Origin: Voacanga thouarsii
Lineage: Eukaryota; Streptophyta; Magnoliopsida; Gentianales; Apocynaceae
DNA: 64,000 nt
Assembly: GCA_026120185.1 (NCBI GenBank)
Contig: JANUWF010002061.1
Coordinates: 62,001-126,000 of the forward strand
Reading direction: 5' to 3'
In this document: positions 12,442 through 24,585 of the stretch, piece after piece
Layout: each line of letters begins with the position of its first letter
How positions within the stretch are numbered: the first letter of the stretch is position 1
The notes under the pieces: generated by a model
Databases searched by the model: none
The model's input: the letters and a program-made list of their open reading frames with translations, nothing else
Told to the model about the DNA's origin: nothing
Position numbers and translations under genes: made by a program

Positions 12442-14742
12442 AAAGCCAGTTTTTAAAAGAGGGGAGGGAAAATGAGCCCAATGCCAGAGATCGATGATTT
12501 GGGGATTTTAAAGAAGGTCGATAAAATTGGAAATGGACGTAATTACGATTTTGTACACGGTAGAGTGATGTTTAACACGGGAACTGGTAAGGGTATTCTG
12601 GGGATTATAGTGCCTTACACCGTGACACCACACCCGTTCGCCACTGTCACCTCTGGCCTGCTTGCTCGCGAAGCAACCATTAGTTTGTTCTTCGCAGGAC
12701 TGGATTGTAGACTGTAGTATCAATTTTCTTTTTTCTTTTTTTAATGATGCCTATGTTTCATTACCGGTATTCTAGAGTTAGATATTCACCCATTTAACTA
12801 TTATTTAAATATTAATAATTAAAATTTTATTTTTAATATATATTGAAGAAATATAAATGAAATTTTATTTTTTATCATGATAAATAATATATTTTTAACT
12901 AATTAAATTATAATCATATTACAAAACCAATCAATTTTTTTTTTTTTGGTACAAAGGGGAATAAAAAATGTAAATGAAAACTATAATCTATGATATGGTA
13001 AGTAGCGTGATTAATTAATTGTACTATGGGTTACCATATTATAATGAAATAGAAGAATGGCATTATTTAGACATTTACCAACAAATATTTATTTTTTCCC
13101 CCTCAATCCTTCCTAATATATAAAAGAATATGGTAACCTTTTTAATTTCAGCTAATGTTAAATTGGTAATTATAAGTTTATTTTATATTATAGTGTAATT
13201 AATAATACAATAAGACTTGTGATTTTTTTTTAATGCATAGTATATTACAACGTAATGTCTTTAATGCCTTATTTCACTCGGAGTAAGATAGAGATGACTC
13301 ATCTCCTAAAATTTTTAATTTTTTGATTTTTTTAAAAATTCATTAAAATCTTATCTTTTGCCTCTAAAATTTTTTATAAAATTATAATATTATCTTATAA
13401 AATATTTTTCTTATATAATTCGTCCCAATGTCGCAGTTAGTGAAGGTTTTTTAGAAATAGTTGGATAATTTTTATTGATTTCCCTTTTTTTTTCTTCCTT
13501 GGAGGGGATTGATTTCCCAGTTATATGATGATATCAGTAAACACATGATTATGAACATATACATATTCCCAAAAAATCAGAAGGGAAAAGCATGGTAGTT
13601 ACTGTGAGGGACAAAGTGCTTGAAAATATCAAGAATTTTTGTCTCTATAAGATTGGGAATATATAGTGGAGGGCCAATGCTAGCTGATTGAAATTTGACA
13701 AATTGCATGATTGTACTACTGGTTTCAATAAAGCTCCTAAATAGTATTAGTGTCCTGAAACTGGGGTTTTACTTTGAATTATTACATCAAAAAGATTTAA
13801 AAAAGGAGAAAAATGATTCATTTGTAACAGTGTTTTTTTAAAAAAATACAAATATTTAGGCTTAGTTGCAAATGTTCTACGACTTTTTTAAATTAGAATC
13901 TTAATTGTTCTGGCACTTTATTAAGTTGATCATTCAATTAATTAAAATAATTATTCAACTACTCGATGCTAACATCTAGAATTTGCTTTTTTTTTCTATT
14001 TGATTAAAGTAATGATAGCGTGAACTTAGAGTATTTTGAGATGCAATCAAATTATTAATTATAATTAAGCAGAAGTCTTTATCTAATAATGACTGCCGAA
14101 AAGAGGCTGCTTCGAGCATTTGCATTATTATGAGCTCAAACTTTTTAAGTCAATCATGAATGTATCATTTTGCACATTTGCTTCATTATATAGAAATTTC
14201 GATTTCCGTTCCTTTTCTTACACATCATTTTTTTTAAGGAATAAACTTTTTTTATGTAATTAGAAAAAATTTCCCTTAAAAAAAAGAGAAAATACTACTT
14301 ATTTGTGTTACTTTCTAAAATCATTAGTTAAAACAGAACTATGAGAAAAATAATTTGTTTGTATGGTCCGCTATATATAAGAATAAATACCATGATTTGG
14401 AAACAATAGAACTCCAAAAAAAACACACAAGAATATAAAAACAATAACAATCGCAAATTGGGTATAAAAGATCTTCATTTGCGTGCAAAAATACAGTGGC
14501 TTTAAACATTTTTAGAAAAAATCGGAAAAAATTATGAATGCAATTTAAGACTATTTTTATTTACCATCTTGTTACATGTTGATAATCACCATTAATTTTG
14601 GGGACGATAAAAAAGAGTTGGTCCAACTTCCTTTGGATGGACAACTTTGCCTTTATTTAAAAAAAAAATTATTAATAAAGACATGTAATCATTACTTGAA
14701 GATGCATGTATACTATTCATATCCTAAGAAAAGATGTTAATG
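12442..14742. other. Intergenic, AT-rich, no gene seen
   Basis: Between the GBP-like promoter and the MULE there are long A/T runs and no reading frame resembling a known protein. The 81-codon frame at 12472-12717 runs outward from the promoter and has no recognisable domain or codon bias, so it is not called. Confidence 0.6.
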
Positions 14743-14751
14743 TAAAAATTT

Positions 14752-14959
14752 GACAAATTGACAGGTTTTCTCCCTAAACATTTATTTTTTGATTAATTGG
14801 TCCTTAATTTTTATTTTTAATTTTTTAGGACCTTTATTAATGTTCATGAAAATTATTTGGTCTCTCTGACCCATTTCTGGTTAGTCAACACCTTATGTCC
14901 GGTTTGGAAACAGTAGTGGAGGGTATTTTCGGGACTCCACTGTTGATATTCTGTCAACT
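14752..14959 (+). repeat. Left terminal inverted repeat of the MULE
   Basis: Begins GACAAATTGAC and matches the reverse complement of 23407-23626 over about 210 bp with scattered substitutions. The shared motif TGGAGGGTATTTTCGG lies near 14919. Confidence 0.9.
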
Positions 14960-15243
14960 TAATTGAGCTTTTGTTGACAAACTCCACTCTTTTGCAAACT
15001 AACTCGGAAGTTGAGCTTATGTTGACGGAATCCGACTCCTTCATCAAATTAATGACATTAACATATTCTACTGTCTCTTCAAACTAACCCAACTTGGTAA
15101 AGTTTTGACAAAAGTTCTGTGATATTGGGGACAACCTAGGTAGGGTGAGTTTTTTTTTCCCGTCAAAATCACCCTCGTCTTCTCCTTCCTCAGTCATAGT
15201 AAAACCCCAGATCTGGTAAAAGCAAACATCCTAGAGTAGCACA

Positions 15244-15719
15244 ATGTCGGTGCTAGGGGGAAGGGGAAATGACGAAGGAGATTCAAGCCATTCGAGTTCA
15301 AGGTACAATGAGAGAAGCCGTTTTTCAGACAACCCACCAACAGAATGCTATTGTCACGTCCCAACTTTGATTCGAACTTTGTGGACTGATAAAAATTCGG
15401 GGAGGCGATTTGTAGCATGCGAAAATATCTTGGTGAGTGGAAATGTTGTTAATGAATATAAGCAGTTGTGTTCAAAGGTTGAAAATTGAAAAGGTATTTG
15501 TTTTTTCTTTATTTTCAGGGTGTGAAGAAATGTAAATTTTTCTGTTGGGTTGATCCTCCCATGTGCTAGAGATCTAAGGTTGTCATACCTAGTTTATTAA
15601 GAAGAATTAAGAAAATGGAAGCAGAAAGGGCATTGTTGCAAAAAAAGAAGAAGGGCGTTTGGAGTGTTCTTGTTCTGTCTTGGCTCTTAGTGATAGTCTT
15701 TTGGTTGGATTCAAAATAG
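15244..15719 (+). pseudogene. GRF-type zinc-finger protein with C-terminal membrane segment (MULE-borne, one stop)
   Basis: Two exons, 15244-15432 and 15519-15719, join in frame through GT-AG. The product resembles the small plant zf-GRF family (At4g04775-like): ECYCHVPTLIRT, GRRFVACEN, then KKCKFFCWVDPPMC, giving a CxC...C...C GRF finger. Next come a basic segment (RSKVVIPSLLRRIKKMEAER), a Lys-rich patch and a hydrophobic tail (VLVLSWLLVIVFWLD) that looks like a membrane anchor. The only visible lesion is an in-frame TAG at 15567-15569, just after the last cysteine. The gene lies inside the left end of the MULE and converges on the transposase, the position mudrB occupies in maize MuDR. Homology to mudrB is not implied. 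Confidence 0.75.
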
Positions 15720-16739
15720 TTATTGCCAAAAGTTTTGTTGATGTAAATATTGTTGTGTTAAAAAGGAAAGGAAATGTGTAGGTGGAGCTTTTTGATGGAA
15801 CATGCTATGCTTTGCCGTTAATGCACTAAGTGATGGGTGAAGGAATGAACTCTTATGTATTACTATGATATAGTAGTTTCAACTTTCAAGTTATGAAGTC
15901 ATTTTGTGCAAGTTATTATGAAGTCATTTTGTGCAGAAATAACTTGCTGTATCTTTTGGCTTGTTATATCTTTTGGCTTGATATACTAATGTCTTCTTTA
16001 TCAGTTAAATGGGTTAAGTCCTAATGGTCTTATCCATTCTATATCAATTTCTTGCCATTTTAGTATGTGTTTTGACCTGCTTCAAAGGCATAAAATTACC
16101 ACCGAAGAAATGGAGGATAAATGAACATGCTTAATCTCAAGAAAACTGACACAAAACACTAGGCACATTATATAAATTAAACATCAACAAAAACCAAGGT
16201 TTCCTTTCCTTTCCATTCATACACAATATAGTATCCAATTTCTGCCTAATGCCAAAACAAAACCCAAGTTTCTAGAATAGACAACAAAACTAAACAACAT
16301 TAGACCATCATCTTTGCACCCTTCATACACAATCTAAACAATATCCATAATAGGCAATTACATTAGACCATTGTCTTTTCCTGCCTATTTCCAAAACACA
16401 CTCATGCTAATTTTCTAGCACTACCAAAAACAACTTTCAGCTAAGACAAATTTACACTTGCAACTTGATAGTATCCAACATAGTCTAGCCTCCTCTGAAA
16501 ACTACAACACATTCCATTCCTTCTAGTCCAGCCTCCTCATGGTATTCAACATTTTGATCTTGGGAGCTTGCACCTTGCACAGTACATTTTACCCTGTTGT
16601 CGCCTAGTGCTCCATACCAACTACACCTCGAGGGTCTCCTGGCCTTTATTTTAGCTTATGAAACAAACAACATTGTCCAACACAAAATACAACTTCAATT
16701 CAAATTTACACAAAAGAATTTTTTTCAATGATGAATCAT
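15720..16739. other. MULE internal spacer between the convergent genes
   Basis: No protein-like frame is evident between the GRF ORF and the C-terminal end of the transposase. It is probably the shared 3' flanking region of the two genes. Confidence 0.5.
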
Positions 16740-19700
16740 TCAAAAGTGAGGTATTACCTCTCCCTCATCAATTTGGACAGCTGACTCTACTTCTTGAATT
16801 GGAACAGCATTGTGGTCCTGACCTTCAGATGGCAGTAGGCAATTAGCACTAGATTGGTCCACATTTTCAATACCTTTACTTGGCCCATGTGGGGCCATTT
16901 TTGCATCATTTACAACAGTAGAAACTTTGCAAGATCGTTTATTATGGCCAAATTTGCCGCATTTGACACATTTGTTCATACTATCCCCAATTTTCTTTTC
17001 AACTTCAGCTCCCACATGTGCCAAACCAAATATAACATTTCCAACTTCAACTGGCTTACTTGAGCATTTTTTGGAATTATGTCCAAAAATTTCACATATT
17101 CTACACTTGTTATCATTAAAACCAACCCTCCTCATCCTTTGAACCCCTTATTCATCAATCTTGTAGCCTTTCTCTCTAATGCCTGACCTTTTCTTCTTTT
17201 TGGGCTTTCCAGATAATCTAATATTTTCTGGAGGCAGCAGTGGTTACTTTATTGAAATGGGCCAGTTATTAGGGCCATTAGTTGAGCAAACAATTTCCCC
17301 ATATGCCCTTTCATATGCTTCTATGCTATAGCATTCATCTACAAAGTCTTCAGGGTTCTGCCCAATATTCCCTAGAGCAGTCACCGCATGAACACAAGGG
17401 ATGCCAAAAATGTCCCACCTTCTACAAGAACATGTCTTCATTTTAGTGTCAACTACAAATTGTTCCTGATTTTTTTTCCTTCACTTGAAACTTTGAACCA
17501 CCAGCATAGGATGCCATGCATTTTCCTAATTATGCTTTCAATCAAATCTTCCCTTTCTGTCTACTGATCCACTACCTCCTCGACTGATGTCGCAACATAA
17601 GATGCACTCTTATCCTCTCCAGTATTTATAATACAAGTTTGGATCTTGCTTGAAGAATCTATCTATTGAATGACTCACTATGATTGTTCAACAATATGTC
17701 ACATTTGGTGACTTCTCTGAAGTGAGATCTGGTCCAAAACACTAGAGATGTCTGATTTTTCAGCCAGTTATAGGCGCTTTCATCAAGGTCTTTGAGGACT
17801 TGCAGTTCTGCTTCAAATTTGTTCTAGTAAGTTGCTTTGGCACATGCTCACATGTATTCATTCAAAGCATCTCCAGTATAAGCTTTCTAAAAATTATTGT
17901 GTAAGTGTTGTACACAATGTTGTTGGAATGTGTACCATCTTAAACTAGGTTTCTGATATACAAAAAATTGAATGTTTTAATAAAAGAATTTATTTAAGAA
18001 ATTGTTTGTAAATTTACTTTTTATTTGTGCACATATTCTTTTAGAAAAGACCCATTGTATTTAAATAAGTTATCCATGTGAATGATGGTCTTTCACAGTA
18101 AGGTATGGATCATGGGTTATTTAAATACATAAGCATTTGTTCTTAACCGATTGATGAGAATGAGAATCTCATCATATTTAGGTTATTATGTTATGAATTC
18201 CAATGGGAAATGACTTACCTTTAGCCAGTGAGTAGTCCACTTACTTCATGACATAAGCGTATTTCGAATACGTAGAACAGGACATGTAATAGTGGTTTCT
18301 AAAAGTACTATAATAGAAATCTAGACTACTACCGCTACAGCGTGAACTAGTACTCTATGACTTGAGTATGAGTTGGTGGTCTGACGAAGTTAGAAGCATA
18401 TACTTTGATTTGCTATAGTTGAGGTTCTATCGTAGGACCAATATACTTGCATGTTGGATATGTGTGACTAGTTAGTTAAGACAGACTTATACAAGATAGT
18501 TTCTACATTATATCACCCCTTGTGGTTGTCTGAATGATCTAAATATCCAGGGCCCTGGAAAACATGACTTGGATGTTTGTTTTAGGGTAGCTCCCTTAGA
18601 AAGCGGAAACACTCCAGAAAGTCGTGGATCATTGGACTAGAAGCCTAAGGGTGGTAGATATCTTTCAGAGGGGTGTTAGTACATTTCTTCCTTTCTAAAT
18701 GTACGGCGATGTGTAGAGAGGTATTTTAATCATTTCACCTGTAGGTCGAAAATTTGCTAATGCAGCATTGTCTTTGGGGTCAATATTTTCTTTTAGTGAT
18801 ATTAGGAAATATTTAAAATGCAAAATATATCTATTTATATAGTAGGGGTATTTTGGTCATTTTAGTAGCCAAGGCGATGTGTCTTTTTGGTCCTCAGAAT
18901 AGTCCGTAAGTCCTAATTAATTTTTAGATTGAGAAATTGATATCAGTTGAGAGGGTTTTATTTCATTTAGGAAGTCTAATTTATTATTGGACTGAATAAA
19001 ATAAATTGTGAGAAATTTATTATCTGATTTAATTAGTTAATTAATTATTCAGGGCCGAGGTCCAGTTTGAATAATTAGAAAATTAATCGAGACTTAAAGT
19101 AGAGGAAAATAATTAATATTTGATTATTTATTGAGTTATTTATTTTATTAATCCCAAGAAATAAATAATTAAAGTTTAATTATTTTTTGATTCTTTTGGA
19201 CACATTAATTATTTATTGGATTATTTATTTAATCCTAAGAAAAATAATTAATGTTTATTATTTTGGGCTTTTCGGGTTTAAGAAAAATAATAAATATTTT
19301 GTTGGCCCAATAGCTTGGATCATAAGATTTTTTCAGATACAGTTCAGAAGAGTTTTGGGAGAAGCTAAAATTTATTTTGTTAATAATATTCGGGTGTTTG
19401 AAATATAAATCCCGAGAATATTATTTTTATCAAAATAATTATTTTTGGTTTCATGACTCTTGACTTTCTGTGTGGAAAAGAAAATTAAAAAAATTAAATT
19501 CTCTCCCTCTCGTGTGTATCTCTTGGTTTTCTGGCTTCTGATTTTGGTTCATATTAGGAGAAAATCAAAAGTCAACCGAGAATGAGACAGAGTGTGTGGC
19601 CCTTGGTTTACTGGGTTTTGGTTTTGTTCTTGTTAATATAAGAAGCCAAGCTAAGGAAACCAACGGAGGAAATAAATGAATCTGGTCCTCTTCTTTTCTC

Positions 19701-22039
19701 AACCCAAGTTTAATGCTCACCAACTAAGATTAGGCTGAGAAATATTCTGAGAATTGAAAAGCCTGGCATTCATTCACCGGAGGTAAAGAAGTTGGCAACC
19801 GAAGCTTCAACCCACAGGAAGAAGAAAGCTGGTTTTATGCTTCAATCAACTCACATACAATCTTCAAAGTTTAAGGCACCAAGAGGTATGGTTTTAATCC
19901 CTCCATATTGCTATCATGCTCTGTTATGATTTTATTGCCTCCATTTTTATCACCCGTATGCATGCTCTGTTATTTTTCAAATCCTTCAAATGTCGGTGTT
20001 CAATTCTTAGTAGCAATTCTTGAATTGCTTGAATTAAGCCCTGAACAACATCATGACAAACAATTAATAATACGACAAGCAAAATCAATAATATATTGAA
20101 ATCAGTAGTTTCTTTATGTTTACCAAGAAAGTTACAATACTTATTTTTTGCCTATCACTCATGAAACACCAATCCTCTAACTTGTATATCCCAAGGTTTT
20201 CTATAAGACCTTCAATAAACCATTTCTAAGTTTTCTTATTCTCACCTTCAACTACGGCATAGACCACAGGATACATCCCATTATTTGGATCGACACCCAT
20301 AGCAGTAAGAAGAATTCCCTAATGGGGTCCTTTTAAAAATGTTTCATCTAGTCCCAATACCTTTCTACAACCAGCTCTGAACCCTTTTTCTAAGTGCATC
20401 AATACAGATATAAAATTTTCTGAAATATTGATTTTCAGTGTTTTCTTTTTCTACCGCATCAATGTAAACAGTACTACCAGGATTGCGTCTTTTTAGTTCT
20501 TCGCAATAATTCCACAACAACTTGTACTGGTCCATGTATCTACCTTCTATCAATAACTTTGCCTGTTGTTTTGTTTTGTAGACTTTCCAAGGTGAGATGT
20601 TCACGATGAGATCTTCATGAACTCTGTTTTGGAACTCATCCACCTTAACACCATTTGCAAATATGAAGATTTCGATGTACTTGGCAGCCAAATACTTTGC
20701 ATTAGCAAGTATGTGATTCAGATTCCTGGAGCACTGATGTTTTGCTTGCAAAGTTCTAATTTGGAAACCCAGCGTGTCTTTTATCCTGTGTCCGTACACC
20801 ATCCAATCACAATTTACACCCCTACAGCAAGCCCTCACTCTTTTTTGAATCATTTTTTCTGAACCACACTTGTCTACCATGCTTGATTCCATGGTTAATA
20901 ATGACAGTCCTAAGGTCATCCCTAGTGTTAAATTTCATGCCCACCTGAAAGTTAGGATTTTCACCATCTCTTTTCATGTTAAACTTGGGGAGTTCTTCCA
21001 TCTTGCCGTCCTCAGCAAAATCATCCTCTATGGACTGATCTTTATTGAATTCATCATCTGAATTTCCATAACTGGACTCATCTCCAATGTCCATATATTC
21101 CGGTTTAAGAAATGCATCTTCATTTTGACTAAAAGTCTGTGTATACAACCAGGTCATTCTTTTACCCTTTATCCCGCCTCTCTTGTTTTTTGGATGGGTA
21201 ACATTGCCTGAATGTTCTACATTTTCAGGCTGTAAAACATTCCCTGTAGAGTGTTTGTTGGTTGGTTCATCTGAGTTTTCTTGAACATCATGTTCTGTTG
21301 CAGCCTCCTCTTGCTATTATATTTCCGTCTCATCAATCTTAGAATCATTGGAGACTTTTAACTTTAAACGACTGGCTTCCCTTTCCTTTAAACGACTGGC
21401 TTCCCTTTCCACATTTTCATCAAAGTCCTCAAGTCCTTGATCCACAAACTGTTCAAACATTTCATCATCATCAATTGCTAAATAATCAGAATCATGAAGG
21501 TACTCATCCACCTCACATTCAGATTCTTCTTCAGTGGAATCACTACTCAAGTTTTGGTTGCTAAAATCAGACCATGGTCTCTTCTGCCCAACTTTGTTGG
21601 TAAACTTGGAAAGCTCACTTGCCACATCACTTGTCTCTTCTGTCCAACTTCTACCCCACTCAGCTGTGTTGATATGATCCAAAACTGAAGTATTCCCATC
21701 GTTATTGCTAACACTTGAAACACTAGAACAAATGAAGTCTTGAAGTTCTTCAATCTCTATCTCAGCCACCACATCAATTGGATGTAGCAATTTTTCACCT
21801 ATCACAATGTCAAAATTTTCTTATTTAGCATGTTCATCCCCTTCTAAATTAATGTCTTCTAATAATTGCAGATGGTCAATTCCTGATGTTTCAAATTGCA
21901 TGGTATCTATAGCAGTCTCGTTGTTCTCCCCATGAGAATCATGAAGCTCAATCACATCACCGACCTTGGCAGCATCAGAACCAGAATATGTCCTTTCCAT
22001 TGCATGTAGGCTATGTCTGAAAGTAGTAAATTCCTCCAA
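16740..22039 (-). pseudogene. MuDR (mudrA-like) transposase, decayed and interrupted
   Basis: The N-terminal part (about 20860-22039) is acidic and low-complexity, with in-frame stops. The MuDR DNA-binding/zinc region reads VRACCRGVNCDWMVYG...AKHQCSRN (20690-20845). A one-base shift in an A-run near 20850 separates it from the upstream frame. The catalytic region begins GLDETFLKGP (near 20330, first Asp) and continues to MSDRQK (near 20150). It is then split by the 17921-19988 insertion and resumes with CVQHLHNNF (near 17910), LKDLDESAYNWLKNQ and DILLNNHSESFNRFF. A SWIM finger (CSCRRWDIFGIPCVHAV, about 17385-17435) and two CCHC knuckles (CRICEIFGHNSKKC and CVKCGKFGHNKRSC, 16930-17110) follow. 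Multiple stops and shifts make it inactive. Confidence 0.9.
17921..19988. mobile_element. Solo-LTR-like insertion inside the MULE transposase
   Basis: 2068 bp beginning TGTTGGAATG and ending AAATCCTTCA (TG...CA), flanked by the 5-bp duplication AATGT at 17916-17920 and 19989-19993. Removing it and one duplication rejoins the transposase reading HRH-CVQHL in frame, which confirms the borders. No reverse transcriptase, no primer-binding site and no internal terminal repeat are seen. It is therefore best explained as a solo LTR of a long-LTR element; a non-coding LTR element is possible. It inserted after the MULE. Confidence 0.85.
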
Positions 22040-23406
22040 AGTAAACCAATCCTTTTTCAGCTACAACGCATGAAATGAAAAGTATAAGAACCAAAATATA
22101 TTTTCGTGATTTTCAATGGTGCCTAAACTTATGTTAAAAAAATCTGAGTCATAGCATTTTCTAGACTTACAAAGTAAGGGTAGACATCAACGATGTTGAA
22201 ATTTTCAGGAGCATTCTGCATAAACAAATAAGCATAATACAAAATATAATTGCCACAATCTTCTCCATTTGTTTGTTGTGGAATCTAATGATAAATTGAC
22301 CAAGTAATTAGCACAACAGATATGCTTTAATTGAATGAATAAAACTTCCAAAATACTCATATTTAAATTTGTCTTGCCTTGGGTAAGAGTAGAGGAATTT
22401 TGTCTACTATGTCTCTAATAGCCTGTCTGCCCTCCAGTTTAAGTATGTCCAATACAAAACTATCCATAAAAAGAAGTACATTTAAAATCAATGACTCATC
22501 TATTTATTGCAGATATAAAAATTTTTACGTATACAAAAATCAAATGAATTACAGTATATTTACTTTAGATGACACTATAGCTTCCTCTTTAATCAGATGC
22601 TCAATTGTCTGTTCTGCTAATTGCAGAGAGTCTAATAGGAGCATGCATGGACTTCTTAACTCTGATTTATCATCGAAGTTACATAAGATTAGTATACTCC
22701 AGTGACCCCTGAAAGAGCACAACTAATTTTTAAATAACAAATAAGGAACATTGTGTGTGGTCATCCCTTTCCAAACAAAAAATGGGAAAATGCAATAGGA
22801 TTGAGTAAAGCGAGGGACATACTAGAGGATGATAGGAACCATAACATACTTCTTAGACAGAATATCTTTGTTCTTCAACCACTTCAACACCTTCTCTTTG
22901 CTCTTACATGTATATATGTGAAACCATAGTGAGTCCAAATATACAAATGTATTTCTCTTCTCCTCTGCTATGCCCCTTTAGATTATACTAAAAAAATCAA
23001 AACTCCCATTAACTCAAACGATGGAAGGCAAACCCAGAAATTTATAGACACCAATCACAAAATTATAAAAACATAAATTATCTTACCCAGGGTATCGCTC
23101 AACCATATCTGAGTCGAGCATCCCCTGTAAAAATGCTTGACTGCCTAGAATGTCGTGAAGAAATCTGCCCACGTGTACATCTATTTTCAATTCCTGCCAT
23201 CACTCTCAGTAAACCCTACCAAGGTGGTCCTCAAAACATTCCGATTCTCAATGGTCTTCTATTAAAATAGGGCAATTTTTAGGTAACTTTGTAGAGACAA
23301 ACCCTAATATTAATGTCGAAGTAATGATCAAGGGGCCGGATTTCACCCTCGTATGTTCAGCAACCCAAGGTTTTGCAAAGAATTTGGTTGAATTGATGGA
23401 CAGATG
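22040..23406. other. MULE right arm, non-coding or unrecognised
   Basis: Between the transposase N-terminus and the right inverted repeat there are short minus-strand frames, for example near 22800-22930 (KEKVLKWLKNKDIL), that I do not recognise. This presumably holds the transposase 5' leader, introns or upstream exons. Confidence 0.5.
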
Positions 23407-23626
23407 TTGACGGGAATATCAATAGTGGAGTACCGAAAACACCCTCCACTATTTTTTTTTTAACCGGACATAAGTTGTTGACCGGAAGTTGACTAGCTGG
23501 AAATGGATCAGATGGGCCAAATAATTTTCATGAACATTAATAGAGGACCTAAAAAGTTAAAAATAAAGATTAATGACCAATCTAGTCAAAAAATAAATGT
23601 TTAAGAAGAAAACTTGTCAATTTGCC
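23407..23626 (-). repeat. Right terminal inverted repeat of the MULE
   Basis: The outer end, read inward on the minus strand, begins GGCAAATTGACAAG. It contains a 10-base T run (an A run on the other strand) absent from the left end. It ends at 23626, followed by TAAAAATTT. Confidence 0.9.
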
Positions 23627-23635
23627 TAAAAATTT

Positions 23636-23815
23636 CAACACTAACAATATTGGCCAACCCAAGAACAAACAATTTCGGCTTGAATGGTGACACGGTCCTG
23701 GCCCAAAATCTGAGTCCAGAACATTATATGACAGTGGTGGACATTGTAGGCCGGTCTGGGTGGATAGCCATATTCCGATCGTGCTTCAGCCAACCCATTC
23801 ACTTAGAGGAAAAAA

Positions 23816-23848
<33 letters not shown>

Positions 23849-24585
23849 ATAAAATTTATTTGTATTAATTTATTTTTAAAAAATTTCAGTCCAAACAGAC
23901 GAGTGTAAACCAATTATACTTGAGGCCCAACACCCCCCGCTCCCCCTCACCACTCCCACCCCCACCCCCGCCCCCAAAAAAAAAAACCAAAAATTGGGGA
24001 GTCCGTAAAACCAAAAAATGTAAGATTGTCCTTGAAATGCTTTAACCGACTCACTCAATTCCTTGGCAAAAGAAATCGAATTCTTCTGTACATTTCCAAG
24101 ATAAGAGAGTGAGTAAATTCTTTTGTGTATTTGTTGGATTTCATGGCATGTATTGTACAACAGATGAACTGAAATTTCTGATTGATCCAATTATCACCAG
24201 CAGGATATATAATCCGGCATGGATTACTTGTATTTGTTTTGCATGACGAGACCGAGAATCCTGAAGAGACACGAATTTAATGACGTTAGAATTTCTTTCT
24301 TTTTTTTTTTTTGTGTTTTGATCAGGCGTCATCAATATTGTTACGTGCTAACACAAATGTAAATCCAATTCAACTTGACTTATTCTCAGCTGACAAGATT
24401 CAATTCATCATCAGACAAATTACACCATCTTTGGGTAATTTCTGGTATAATTGTTTATTTATGAACAAGAATAAGCCAATGCAATTGTACAAATGATATA
24501 TTTTCCTACAAAAACCGATGATCAAATCCACTTGTCGTCTGGGGAAAAATTCTTGTAAAACTTTTCGAATTGGATACAACACTTG
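23636..24585. other. Spacer between MULE and NAC 3' end; simple repeats
   Basis: Contains a (TA)n microsatellite at about 23823-23848 and a C-rich/A-rich tract (23930-23990). No gene is seen. The part next to 24585 is presumably the NAC 3' untranslated region. Confidence 0.6.

Larger units (their letters stand above)
14752..23626 (-). mobile_element. MuDR-like MULE DNA transposon with nested LTR insertion
   Basis: 8.9 kb. Inverted ends of about 210-220 bp (14752-14959 and 23407-23626) are flanked by the perfect 9-bp duplication TAAAAATTT (14743-14751 and 23627-23635), which is the Mutator hallmark. Inside, a mudrA-like transposase on the minus strand and a GRF-zinc-finger ORF on the plus strand point towards each other. 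Frameshifts, stops and an LTR-type insertion at 17921-19988 make it non-autonomous. Without that insertion it would be about 6.8 kb. Confidence 0.93.

Noticed and set aside
12472..12717. 81-codon plus-strand frame opposite the GBP promoter
   Set aside because: No known domain and no splice or promoter support; probably chance.
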